DNA of 5,754 nt from Methanocorpusculum sp. (GCA_029987395.1 DALTVX010000072.1:1-5754), one strand, 5' to 3'; shown: positions 1-5,754, counted from the stretch's first letter. Notes: generated by a model not told the origin, from the letters alone. Program-made: numbers and translations.

Positions 1-64
1 GCGAAATCGAAGTACATCTCATAAGAACTTCAGTTTTTTCCGGTTAAGATCGCACCGCGTAACT

Positions 65-87
65 TCTATTTCAGAATAAAAAATAGA
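65..87 (-). terminator. Probable terminator of the ligase-ACT operon
   Basis: About 15 bases after the ACT stop codon the minus strand carries a run of six T (83-78) within TCTATTTTTTATTC, the kind of U-tract at which archaeal transcription ends. Seven-base inverted arms (65-71 and 81-87) flank it, but they are AT-rich and the hairpin would be weak. The T run is the stronger evidence. Confidence 0.45.
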
Positions 88-102
88 GATTGAGTATTCA
101 GA

Positions 103-537
103 TCAGAAGTTATAATCCTTAGCCGGAAGCAGTTCGATTCCTGCTTCCACGATCTTTTTTGCCGCTTCACGAGGATTGGTCACCTTTACGATCAATGCGC
201 CGTGATCTCCTGAACGGAATGCATACGCATACTCGATGTTGATCGAAAGACCGCCGAGGAGATTTGCCACCTCATACAGGCCGCCTGGGACATCCTTCAT
301 CTTGATTGCAAGAACGTCTGTGTACTGCAAAGCATAATTTTGTCTGGCAAACTCATTGAACGCGACCTCAGGTTTGTTCACGATGGCGCGAACGACCCCA
401 AAATTGTTTGCTTCGGCTATGTTGAACGCCTGGATGGAAACGCCTGTATCAAGAAAAATCTTCGCGATCGCTGCAAGTTTTCCAGCCTTGTTTTCTGAAA
501 ATATCGACAATTGTTTGATGATGTATTTTTCCGTCAT
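103..537 (-). CDS. Tandem ACT-domain protein, probable amino-acid-sensing partner of the aryl-CoA ligases
   Basis: This 144-residue soluble protein consists of two ACT domains and nothing else. The first covers about residues 5-72 and the second about 74-140. Each has the usual opening beta strand followed by an acidic/Asn-Lys loop and a glycine before the first helix (SENKAGKL at 14-21, MKDVPGGL at 80-87), the region where ACT domains bind amino acids at dimer interfaces. There is no catalytic domain and no DNA-binding domain. Stand-alone double-ACT proteins of this size are often encoded next to phenylacetate-CoA ligase genes in archaea and anaerobic bacteria. The gene is last in the operon: its ATG directly follows the TAA of the second ligase, with a good Shine-Dalgarno at 542-548. 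I infer that it senses an aromatic amino acid and modulates the ligases or their partners, but the ligand and target cannot be read from the sequence. The family assignment is firm; the role is inferred. Confidence 0.9.
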   Translation of the reverse strand: MTEKYIIKQLSIFSENKAGKLAAIAKIFLDTGVSIQAFNIAEANNFGVVRAIVNKPEVAFNEFARQNYALQYTDVLAIKMKDVPGGLYEVANLLGGLSINIEYAYAFRSGDHGALIVKVTNPREAAKKIVEAGIELLPAKDYNF

Positions 538-1839
538 TTAAATCACCCGATGATCTATCACACGTCTTGCTTTACCCTCAAAACGCGGGAGGGAGTTCGG
601 CGGACAGAGCTCGATCTTGGCAGAGACGTTGAGTGCATCCCGAAGAGCACGCTCCGTATGCATCTGCATCTCCATAAGACCAGTAATACTATCTGTCATT
701 GCATCAGGCTTTAATTCTACCTTTATGAGCATGTCGTCAAGAGGCCCTTTTCGAAAGACCTCGATCATGAAATGGGTCGTCAGATACGGGTGTCTCAAGA
801 GAGCATGCTCGATAGCCGACGGGAACACATTGATCCCGCGAATGATCAGCATGTCATCGACCCTGCCCTGCAGACGATCGATACGAGGCGAGGTCCTGCC
901 GCAGGCACAATCTCCTTCAAGGATCGAGGTTATGTCCCCGATCCGATATCTGACCATGGGGATCGCCTCCTTTTTGAGAACGGTGATCGTTAACTCGCCT
1001 TTCTCTCCGTCAGGCAGCCGCTCGCCGGTATCCGGATCGATGATCTCAGTATAGGCGATGTCCCCGCAAATGTGCATACCGTTCAGCTCGCTGCAGTCAG
1101 TGAACATCGGGCCGGAGATCTCAGAGGTCCCAAAGATGTTGTGTGCGGTGACCCCGGACTCGGCATAGATATAGCGGCGCATCGCATCCGTCCACGGCTC
1201 AGCACCAAGGACTGCTGTTCGAAGAAACGTGTCCTTATTGAGGTCAACACCCAACTTTTTCGCGACATCGATCAGATGGATGAAATACGAAGGAGTGCAG
1301 GCAACCACCGTTGTCTTCAGATCCTGAATAAGCTCGATCTGCCGCTCGGTGTTTCCGGTCGACGCAGGAATGACCGTAGCGCCTACCTTTTCTCCGCCGT
1401 AGTGCAGACCAAGACCGCCGGTAAACAGCCCATATCCATAACAGACCTGGAGAACATCTTTTTTTCCAACACCGCATGAAACAAGCGAGCGGGCAACACA
1501 CTCGCTCCAAAGATCGATGTCGTTCTTGGTATAAGCAACGACCGTCGGTTTTCCGGTCGTTCCTGATGAAACATGATATCGAACAAGATCATCGTGCGGA
1601 ACACAGACGAGCCCGTCCGGATAGTTGTCGCGAAGGTCCGTTTTTTTCATGAACGGTAGCTTCGTTATATCAGCAATGGAGGAGATGTCGGCTGGTTTCA
1701 CACCGGTCTCGACCATTTTTTTATGATAAAATGGCGACGTATCGTAGAGACGGGCGGTCAGTTTTTTTAGTTCCTGATACTGGAGCTTAGAAAGCTCATC
1801 CTTTGGCATCGTCTCGATCTTTTCATTATAATATGCCAT
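538..1839 (-). CDS. paaK: Phenylacetate-CoA ligase family enzyme (paralog 2 of the operon)
   Basis: This 433-residue adenylate-forming ligase joins an aryl acid to CoA using ATP, via an acyl-AMP intermediate, in the cytoplasm. The ATP-binding loop SSGTTGKPTVVAY is at residues 91-103, the FGTSE motif at 236-240, RYRIGD at 297-302, the hinge with RVDDMLIIRG at 326-335, and the C-terminal domain lysine in FEGKARRVID near 423. C249, H256, C311 and C313 form a C-x6-H plus C-x-C set that could bind a structural zinc, as in some PaaK relatives. Length is normal for the family. The start at 1837-1839 (MAYYNEK) is chosen because it aligns with the paralog upstream and has a GGAGGG at 1849-1854. A longer in-frame start at 1926 would run 29 residues back over the upstream gene and looks spurious. 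It differs from paralog 1 around the substrate pocket (CYGYGLFTGG, FGTSEISGP), so the two probably prefer different aryl acids. Confidence 0.93.
   Translation of the reverse strand: MAYYNEKIETMPKDELSKLQYQELKKLTARLYDTSPFYHKKMVETGVKPADISSIADITKLPFMKKTDLRDNYPDGLVCVPHDDLVRYHVSSGTTGKPTVVAYTKNDIDLWSECVARSLVSCGVGKKDVLQVCYGYGLFTGGLGLHYGGEKVGATVIPASTGNTERQIELIQDLKTTVVACTPSYFIHLIDVAKKLGVDLNKDTFLRTAVLGAEPWTDAMRRYIYAESGVTAHNIFGTSEISGPMFTDCSELNGMHICGDIAYTEIIDPDTGERLPDGEKGELTITVLKKEAIPMVRYRIGDITSILEGDCACGRTSPRIDRLQGRVDDMLIIRGINVFPSAIEHALLRHPYLTTHFMIEVFRKGPLDDMLIKVELKPDAMTDSITGLMEMQMHTERALRDALNVSAKIELCPPNSLPRFEGKARRVIDHRVI
542..548 (-). promoter_or_regulatory. Ribosome binding site of the ACT gene, inside the second ligase's last codons
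   Basis: The minus strand reads GGGTGAT, four bases before the TAAATG stop/start junction. It is formed by the Arg-Val-Ile codons that end the second ligase and fits the GGTGAT part of the archaeal Shine-Dalgarno. Translation of the two genes is probably coupled. Confidence 0.65.
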
Positions 1840-1840
1840 C

Positions 1841-3127
1841 TTAAATGACCCTCCGGTCAATGACCCTCTTTGCTTTGCCTTCAAAGCGAGGGAGGGACCC
1901 GGGTTCCACAAGCTCCACTCTGGCACGCAAGGTGAGGGTCTCCTGCAGAGCTTTCATGATCTTTGTCTGCATTCTCGAGAGATCCTGCAGCTCGCCGGAG
2001 AAGATATTCTTATTCATCTCCACCTCGATCATCATCTCATCAAGATGATTGACCCGGTCGATATAGACCATGAACTGGTCACCCACCTCAGGGATATTTT
2101 TCAGCACATGCTCGATCTGGCTTGGGAACACATTGATCCCGCGAACCGTGAGCATATCGTCGCTTCGTCCAAGAAGCCGGGCGATCTTCTGGCCGCGGCC
2201 ACACGGACATTCATCCTCCATGAGCATAGTGATGTCGCCGGTACGGTACCGTAGAAGAGGCATTGCCTCCTTCATGATCGGTGTCACGACCATCTCGCCT
2301 TTCTCACCCGGACCGAGCACCTCGCCGGTCTTCGGGTCGATGATCTCGACGATATAACAGTCATGCCAGATATGCAGACCATTCTGTTCGGGACATTCAA
2401 AGGCAACGCCCGGACCGAAAAGCTCACTCATCCCATAACTGTCATAAGCCTTGATACCTAAACGGGTCTCAAGATCGCGGCGCATGTTCTCGGACCAGGC
2501 TTCTGCACCAAAACAACCGACCTCAAGAGATTCAAGATCAGCATGCATCTCCTCTGCCACCTCGGTCAAATGCATCGCATAGCTTGGAGTACAGTGAAGA
2601 GCACGCACTTTGAAGTCCTGGATCATCTCGATCTGTCGTTTGGTATTGCCGACGCCTGAGGGAACAACAGCACAGCCGATCTTCTCTGCACCCATATGGA
2701 TGCCAAGACCGCCGGTAAAAAGAGAGTAGTTCGATGCATTCTGAAAAATATCGCCTGCTTTGAGCCCGACCATCGTCAGGTTTCGGGCCATAAGCTCCGA
2801 CCACATGTCAAGATCATTTTTCGTATAGGCAACGACCGTCGGTTTTCCGGTCGTTCCTGACGTCGTGTGGATCCGATTGACCTGATCCATTGGGACAGCC
2901 AAAAAACCGAAGGGGTAGCCGCTTCGAAGATCGGCCTTCTTCGTGAACGGGATCTTTGCCAGGTCATCGAGGGATCTGATGTCAGACGGATCGATCCCGG
3001 CTTCCTTGAACATATTATTGTAAAAACCGATATTCTGCGTTTTTTTGACCGTCTCCTTCAAACGCTTGAGCTGAAGCTCTTCAAGAGCGGGGCCAGACAG
3101 GGTTTCCATTTTCTTATTCCAGAACAT
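1841..3127 (-). CDS. paaK: Phenylacetate-CoA ligase family enzyme (paralog 1, first gene of the operon)
   Basis: This 428-residue aryl-acid:CoA ligase (AMP-forming) is of normal family length. Visible motifs in order are the ATP loop TSGTTGKPTVVAY at 89-101, YGMSELFGPG at 231-240, RYRTGD at 293-298, the hinge RSDDMLTVRGINVFP at 321-335, and a C-terminal AMP-binding-enzyme domain ending in SLPRFEGKAKRVIDRRVI with the likely catalytic lysine at 418 or 420. C245, H252, C307 and C309 match the possible zinc set in paralog 2. In methanogens such ligases act with indolepyruvate-type ferredoxin oxidoreductases, so that exogenous aryl acids can be carboxylated to aryl pyruvates and then made into Phe, Tyr or Trp. 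No oxidoreductase gene lies in this window, so that role is inferred. The ATG at 3125-3127 has AAAGGA seven bases upstream, and the TATA box and inverted repeat above it would control the operon. The exact substrate (phenylacetate, hydroxyphenylacetate or indoleacetate) is not determined. Confidence 0.94.
   Translation of the reverse strand: MFWNKKMETLSGPALEELQLKRLKETVKKTQNIGFYNNMFKEAGIDPSDIRSLDDLAKIPFTKKADLRSGYPFGFLAVPMDQVNRIHTTSGTTGKPTVVAYTKNDLDMWSELMARNLTMVGLKAGDIFQNASNYSLFTGGLGIHMGAEKIGCAVVPSGVGNTKRQIEMIQDFKVRALHCTPSYAMHLTEVAEEMHADLESLEVGCFGAEAWSENMRRDLETRLGIKAYDSYGMSELFGPGVAFECPEQNGLHIWHDCYIVEIIDPKTGEVLGPGEKGEMVVTPIMKEAMPLLRYRTGDITMLMEDECPCGRGQKIARLLGRSDDMLTVRGINVFPSQIEHVLKNIPEVGDQFMVYIDRVNHLDEMMIEVEMNKNIFSGELQDLSRMQTKIMKALQETLTLRARVELVEPGSLPRFEGKAKRVIDRRVI
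1849..1854 (-). promoter_or_regulatory. Ribosome binding site of the second ligase gene, inside the first ligase's last codons
   Basis: The minus strand reads GGAGGG, nine bases before the ATG at 1837-1839. It is written by the Arg-Arg codons of the upstream protein's RRVI tail. It decides the start of the second ligase against the longer candidate at 1926. Confidence 0.75.
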
Positions 3128-3134
3128 AGGTGAA

Positions 3135-3140
3135 TCCTTT
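3135..3140 (-). promoter_or_regulatory. Ribosome binding site of the first ligase gene
   Basis: The minus strand reads AAAGGA, seven bases before the ATG at 3125-3127. It is a modest match to the archaeal Shine-Dalgarno and supports the chosen start. Confidence 0.5.
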
Positions 3141-3145
3141 GCAGA

Positions 3146-3174
3146 TGAAGCATGACATCGTGTGTCATGCTACA
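3146..3174. promoter_or_regulatory. Inverted repeat at the predicted transcription start: candidate operator or leader hairpin
   Basis: AGCATGACA (3149-3157) and TGTCATGCT (3163-3171) are perfect 9-base arms around the 5-base spacer TCGTG. Beyond one mismatched pair, two more pairs extend it to 3146-3174. It begins where transcription should start, downstream of the TATA box and upstream of the Shine-Dalgarno. A repressor bound here would block initiation; as RNA it would form a stable hairpin in the leader. I recognise no known archaeal operator consensus in it. Confidence 0.55.
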
Positions 3175-3195
3175 CTTTAGCACCCTACTAGGTTG

Positions 3196-3202
3196 TTTTA
3201 TA
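3196..3202 (-). promoter_or_regulatory. TATA box of the ligase-ACT operon
   Basis: On the minus strand this reads TATAAAA, in the context AAGTATAAAACAACC, inside the only sizeable intergenic gap. Archaeal transcription usually starts 22-27 bases downstream, which would be near 3170-3176. That gives a leader of about 45 bases before the ATG at 3127. The BRE position upstream (TCTAAG) is not a strong match. Confidence 0.6.
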
Positions 3203-3208
3203 CTTAGA

Positions 3209-3220
3209 TAATAGTTATTA
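3209..3220. promoter_or_regulatory. AT-rich dyad just upstream of the TATA box
   Basis: TAATA-GT-TATTA (plus strand) is a perfect 5-base inverted repeat lying six bases upstream of the TATA box. It could be an activator or repressor site, or simply AT-rich promoter DNA. Evidence is limited to position and symmetry. Confidence 0.25.
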
Positions 3221-3234
3221 CTGAGACGCGGCCT

Positions 3235-5115
3235 CTACATGACTGCCCCGATCAGGGTAAAAGAAAGATAACCCAAGAAGAGCATAATACACGAGAACTT
3301 GATACCACCCTTTAACGATCCGGACCCCATCATGCCGGCAACAAGGCCAGAACAAAACCCGTGAATGAGGATCGAGTGATAGATGATCATCTGATAGATC
3401 TGACCAGGAAACCCGCCACCTCCACTAGAATTAGGTAAACTTGAGAGGGCATCGGCATTGTCCATCATGACGGTCAGGAACATCTCCGACATGATGAGCT
3501 GAACAAACACGAAAACGGCAAATGACATGAAAATGATCACGACATATACGCCCATATCGCTTTTTCGTTCCTTTTTCAGCGATTCCCTATTCTTTGCTTC
3601 ATGATACTGCAGATCGATGGTGAGCGAAAGATCATTGGTGAAGTGCTCTGTCTGGGAGAGAAGAATGACCAACCGGTCGACCGAAAGATTTTTCATGCGG
3701 TCTGCAAACCGCTTGAGAGCGGATGAGAGCTTTTCTCCCCATAAAAGATCGCGTGACAGCACACGGATATCCTCCTGGATGTAGCTTTTTCCCTCTGCTG
3801 CTGCGAGTTCAATGGCATGCGTGAGAGTCAGATTGTATTTTACCAAAGAACTCAGCTGGCGGCAGAAGTCCGGCAATGCCCCCTCGACCTTGTCTATTCG
3901 ACGAACATAGAAATGATAACTGATCGCATACGGCACGAGAGCCGCCAAAATCGCTATGACGACCACATCATCGACCGCCATACCCCATTCATAGATCAAA
4001 TACGGGCTGAAGGGTACCTGGACCATCGAAATATAGAGGAGAACACCGATGATCAGAGAGAGGGGTATGCTGAATATAAAGATCAGTTCTGGTTTTTCTC
4101 GGATAGCGGCCCGCGGGTTTTGGATAAATTCACGGAACTCGCGACTTTTATCATATCTTCTGAGTTTTTCGTAGAGCGGGGCCTCGTCCTCCTCTGGCTG
4201 TACCATCGTAAGATTGGGATACAGCAGGATAGTTGATTTAGGCATCTGGATCCGTTTGATGATATAGGTCTGACCAAGCGTATCAAGCAGAACGATAAAG
4301 ATCAATGTACCGATCGGCAGCATCAGGTAGACGACCATGGCAAGGATAAGCGGATCAGAGCCGGAAATAAGGCCGATCGTCATAATAACGATCACAACGA
4401 AGAGAGGGCCTGCGACGAAGAGGGTGATATACATCTCGGCGATCGCCCCAAGGGAAGCGAGATACCCTCTCTGGGAGACCACTGCCTCTTCTTGCATCTC
4501 TTTGAGTTTTCCCCCCAGGAACACCTCTGCATTACCGATGGATCGGTACGTTGAGGAGAGTTCTGAAAGGAAAAACCTGAGTTTATCGGATGGAGTCGTA
4601 TCAGAGAGCCGCTGGAGAGCAGTGAACTGATCATATCCGCAGAAATCCATATCCGAGACGACCTGCCGGAACTCTTTAGCGGCATCTCCATAGTAGTCGG
4701 CAAATCTGGCTAACGAATGAATAGAGGCATATAACGTTGCGCCGCAGAGGTGCAAAGAATACATGAATGAGACCATTTCATACATGGACGCATCGATGAA
4801 CCGACTCCTGCTTTTTATCTCAAGTTTTGGATAGGAGGTAATGGCATAGTAGACGCCAATGTTTGCAAGAATGGCTATCCCGATGGTCAGTGGATAGGTG
4901 AAGATGGCATACTCAAAATCTAAGAACAGGTTGGCAAGAGGGAAGAAGAGGATATCAATGAGGAAGAGAGCAAAAACAACGAGAGCACTGGCAATTATAC
5001 CAAAAATACGTGAATAGCGAACAAGTCCCTTAACGTCAAGATCGATTCGTGCAGAAAACAGTTCCTTTTCAAGGGATCTGATACGTTCGGGTGATGGCGA
5101 TAAGGGATTTCTCAT
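3235..5115 (-). CDS. Archaeal TadC/FlaJ-like type II/IV secretion platform membrane protein (two T2SSF domains)
   Basis: This 626-residue inner-membrane platform protein belongs to an archaeal type IV pilus-like or related secretion system. Such proteins sit at the base of the machine, contact the cytoplasmic ATPase and help assemble pilins. About nine hydrophobic segments are visible, near residues 35-60, 70-94, 227-250, 255-280, 343-364, 376-400, 521-545, 574-595 and 605-625. Two cytoplasmic helical T2SSF domains lie between them, at about 107-225 (MYEMVSFMYSLHLCGATLYA region) and 410-520 (LPDFCRQLSSLVKYNLTLTHA region). The C-terminal pair of helices follows a Ser/Gly-rich loop (562-569) and includes LIHGFCSGLVAGMMGSGS, resembling the tail of other euryarchaeal members. 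The ATG at 5113-5115 starts three bases after the upstream stop with no clear Shine-Dalgarno, so translation is probably coupled. Archaellum FlaJ, pilus and adhesion-system paralogs cannot be told apart without the rest of the locus. No prepilin or ATPase domain lies in this window. Confidence 0.88.
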   Translation of the reverse strand: MRNPLSPSPERIRSLEKELFSARIDLDVKGLVRYSRIFGIIASALVVFALFLIDILFFPLANLFLDFEYAIFTYPLTIGIAILANIGVYYAITSYPKLEIKSRSRFIDASMYEMVSFMYSLHLCGATLYASIHSLARFADYYGDAAKEFRQVVSDMDFCGYDQFTALQRLSDTTPSDKLRFFLSELSSTYRSIGNAEVFLGGKLKEMQEEAVVSQRGYLASLGAIAEMYITLFVAGPLFVVIVIMTIGLISGSDPLILAMVVYLMLPIGTLIFIVLLDTLGQTYIIKRIQMPKSTILLYPNLTMVQPEEDEAPLYEKLRRYDKSREFREFIQNPRAAIREKPELIFIFSIPLSLIIGVLLYISMVQVPFSPYLIYEWGMAVDDVVVIAILAALVPYAISYHFYVRRIDKVEGALPDFCRQLSSLVKYNLTLTHAIELAAAEGKSYIQEDIRVLSRDLLWGEKLSSALKRFADRMKNLSVDRLVILLSQTEHFTNDLSLTIDLQYHEAKNRESLKKERKSDMGVYVVIIFMSFAVFVFVQLIMSEMFLTVMMDNADALSSLPNSSGGGGFPGQIYQMIIYHSILIHGFCSGLVAGMMGSGSLKGGIKFSCIMLFLGYLSFTLIGAVM

Positions 5116-5118
5116 GAC

Positions 5119-5754
5119 CTACAGCCGCTTCTTTTTAGGAGGTGTCTTTTGTGTCGGTTCATCAGCATACAGATCAAAAGAAGAAAGCTCTTTGTCTGCA
5201 TCCACCTCAAAAAGCGGCTCGGGTTTTTGTTCAGGCGGCCCAAATCTATCCTCATCTGAGACGATTTGAGCATGGATATCAAAGAGATCGTCCTCTTTAT
5301 CAGCAGGAGCAGACGGAACCGCGAACTTCATCGGCTTGTCAGAGGAAGAAGGCTCGTCTTCGGGGACGACTGGGGTAGGAATATCAGAGATGTCGTCCTC
5401 TCCACTATAATATAGAGAATCATCTGAAGAGAAAGAAACCTCAGGTTCCAGATCAGGTTCGGATAGATCCTCTTCGGGGACAAGAGGAGCCGAAATATTA
5501 GAGACGTCATCCTCACCATCGTCAGATCCAGGTTCGTCTTCAGAAACCTCAGGCTCAGAAGATGGAGAAGGTTCAGGTTCAGGTTCAGATAGATACTCTT
5601 CGGGGATGATAGAAGCAGGAATTTCAGAGGTATTATCCTCACCATCGTCAGACCCAGGTTCGTCTTCAGAAACCTCAGGCTCAGAAGATGGAGAAGGTTC
5701 AGGTTCAGGTTCAGATAGATACTCTTCGGGGATGATAGAAGCAGGAATTTCAGA
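5119..5754 (-). CDS. Acidic repeat protein, C-terminal 211 residues (5' end beyond the window)
   Basis: One reading frame is open from the right edge to the TAG at 5119-5121. The first ATG in it (5329-5331) is internal, so the gene is partial and its true start lies outside. I do not recognise it. The visible part is strongly acidic and rich in Glu, Asp, Ser and Pro, with no predicted membrane segment or fold, and is very probably disordered. It consists of 42-residue repeats of the type SEIPASIIPEEYLSEP..., two almost identical and then increasingly degenerate copies, and ends in a short basic tail (TPPKKKRL). It stops three bases before the secretion platform gene and is probably co-transcribed with it. 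In comparable archaeal loci that upstream position is often a secretion ATPase, so this could be the disordered tail of an ATPase, or a separate linker protein. The frame choice is supported by the repeat, which keeps one frame open and in register throughout. Confidence 0.75.
   Translation of the reverse strand, partial: SEIPASIIPEEYLSEPEPEPSPSSEPEVSEDEPGSDDGEDNTSEIPASIIPEEYLSEPEPEPSPSSEPEVSEDEPGSDDGEDDVSNISAPLVPEEDLSEPDLEPEVSFSSDDSLYYSGEDDISDIPTPVVPEDEPSSSDKPMKFAVPSAPADKEDDLFDIHAQIVSDEDRFGPPEQKPEPLFEVDADKELSSFDLYADEPTQKTPPKKKRL
5227..5508 (-). repeat. Degenerate older copies of the acidic repeat
   Basis: Downstream of the near-perfect units, the protein continues with weaker copies in the same order. 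SNISAPLVPEE, SDIPTPVVPED and FDIHAQIVSDE each follow an acidic EDD[VIL] or similar turn, with spacing of about 38 and 35 residues. The shared pattern is an acidic run, a Ser/Phe-acidic-Ile start, two small aliphatic residues, and then Pro/Ser-acidic-acidic. This is seen at the protein level; DNA similarity is weak. Confidence 0.6.
5509..5754 (-). repeat. 126-bp tandem repeat, two nearly identical copies in the acidic gene
   Basis: Bases 5509-5628 and 5635-5754 match at a constant offset of 126 with one visible difference (5527 T versus 5653 C). The unit is exactly 42 codons, so copy-number change would keep the frame. Each unit contains a smaller run of three AGGTTC hexamers (plus strand, 5569-5586 and 5695-5712) encoding EPEPEP. 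The array reaches the window edge, so the total copy number is unknown. Confidence 0.93.

Noticed and set aside
1..47. End of a convergent plus-strand gene (stop at 22-24 followed by a T run at 34-39), or a minus-strand gene start at 17 or 22
   Set aside because: Only a few codons are visible, several frames close here by chance, and no Shine-Dalgarno precedes the minus-strand ATGs. It is possible but not supportable.
1083..1604. Several open frames of 60-140 codons antisense or out of frame within the ligase genes
   Set aside because: They have no family resemblance, no start signals, and lie fully within well-supported genes.
1840..1926. Longer start of the second ligase at 1926, adding 29 residues
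   Set aside because: The extra residues overlap the first ligase in another frame and do not resemble a ligase N-terminus. The ATG at 1839 aligns with the paralog and has a strong Shine-Dalgarno.
3381..3392. Perfect 12-base palindrome AGATGATCATCT inside the membrane protein gene
   Set aside because: It lies within coding sequence, is built of common GATC-type words, and has no promoter context, so chance is adequate.
5119..5331. A separate 70-residue gene starting at the ATG at 5331
   Set aside because: The same frame stays open upstream through the repeats to the window edge and shares their motif, so the ATG is internal.
5137..5378. Perfect plus-strand AGGAGGTG (5137-5144) ahead of a GTG at 5151 and a 75-codon basic open frame
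   Set aside because: The motif is the reverse complement of the Pro-Pro-Lys-Lys codons at the end of the acidic protein, and the basic product is the mirror of acidic codons. No promoter or family resemblance is visible.
5328..5645. Leucine-rich 105-codon minus-strand frame across the repeat
   Set aside because: It is an out-of-frame reading of the repeat. The acidic frame is open across the whole stretch and continues in register into the non-repeated end.

Overview
The window looks like methanogenic archaeal DNA, most likely from the Methanomicrobiales, although no single marker here fixes the genus. The evidence is a TATA-type promoter, Shine-Dalgarno motifs that fit archaeal 16S rRNA, a two-domain archaeal TadC/FlaJ-type membrane protein, and a run of aryl-CoA ligase genes followed by a double-ACT-domain gene. 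Such ligase/ACT clusters are familiar from methanogens that recycle aryl acids into aromatic amino acids. All five protein genes lie on the minus strand, so the window is transcribed from right to left.

Right part (5754 down to 3235): the C-terminal 211 residues of an acidic, low-complexity protein run in from the right edge. They contain a 42-residue (126-bp) tandem repeat, nearly perfect in two copies and then decaying into degenerate copies. Three bases later a 626-residue polytopic membrane protein with two T2SSF domains begins, the platform protein of an archaeal type IV pilus-like or secretion machine. The two genes are probably co-transcribed. In such loci the gene just before the platform protein is often the secretion ATPase, so the acidic stretch may be an ATPase tail or a separate linker protein. 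The window does not show which.

Middle (3234 to 3128): a 107-bp intergenic region holds a TATA box (3196-3202), an AT-rich dyad just upstream of it, and a strong inverted repeat (3146-3174) at the expected transcription start and in the leader of the next operon. The inverted repeat is a good candidate operator or leader hairpin.

Left part (3127 down to 103): a tight three-gene operon with two paralogous phenylacetate-CoA ligase family enzymes (428 and 433 residues) and a 144-residue tandem ACT-domain protein. The gaps are 1 and 0 bases, and each downstream Shine-Dalgarno is written inside the conserved C-terminal codons of the ligase before it. The likely job is ATP-dependent activation of aryl acids (phenylacetate, 4-hydroxyphenylacetate or indoleacetate type) for reductive carboxylation by indolepyruvate-type oxidoreductases, with the ACT protein as a probable amino-acid sensor. 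The substrate split between the paralogs is inferred.

Left edge (1-102): no gene can be supported. It holds a probable terminator for the ligase operon and perhaps the last codons of a convergent gene.
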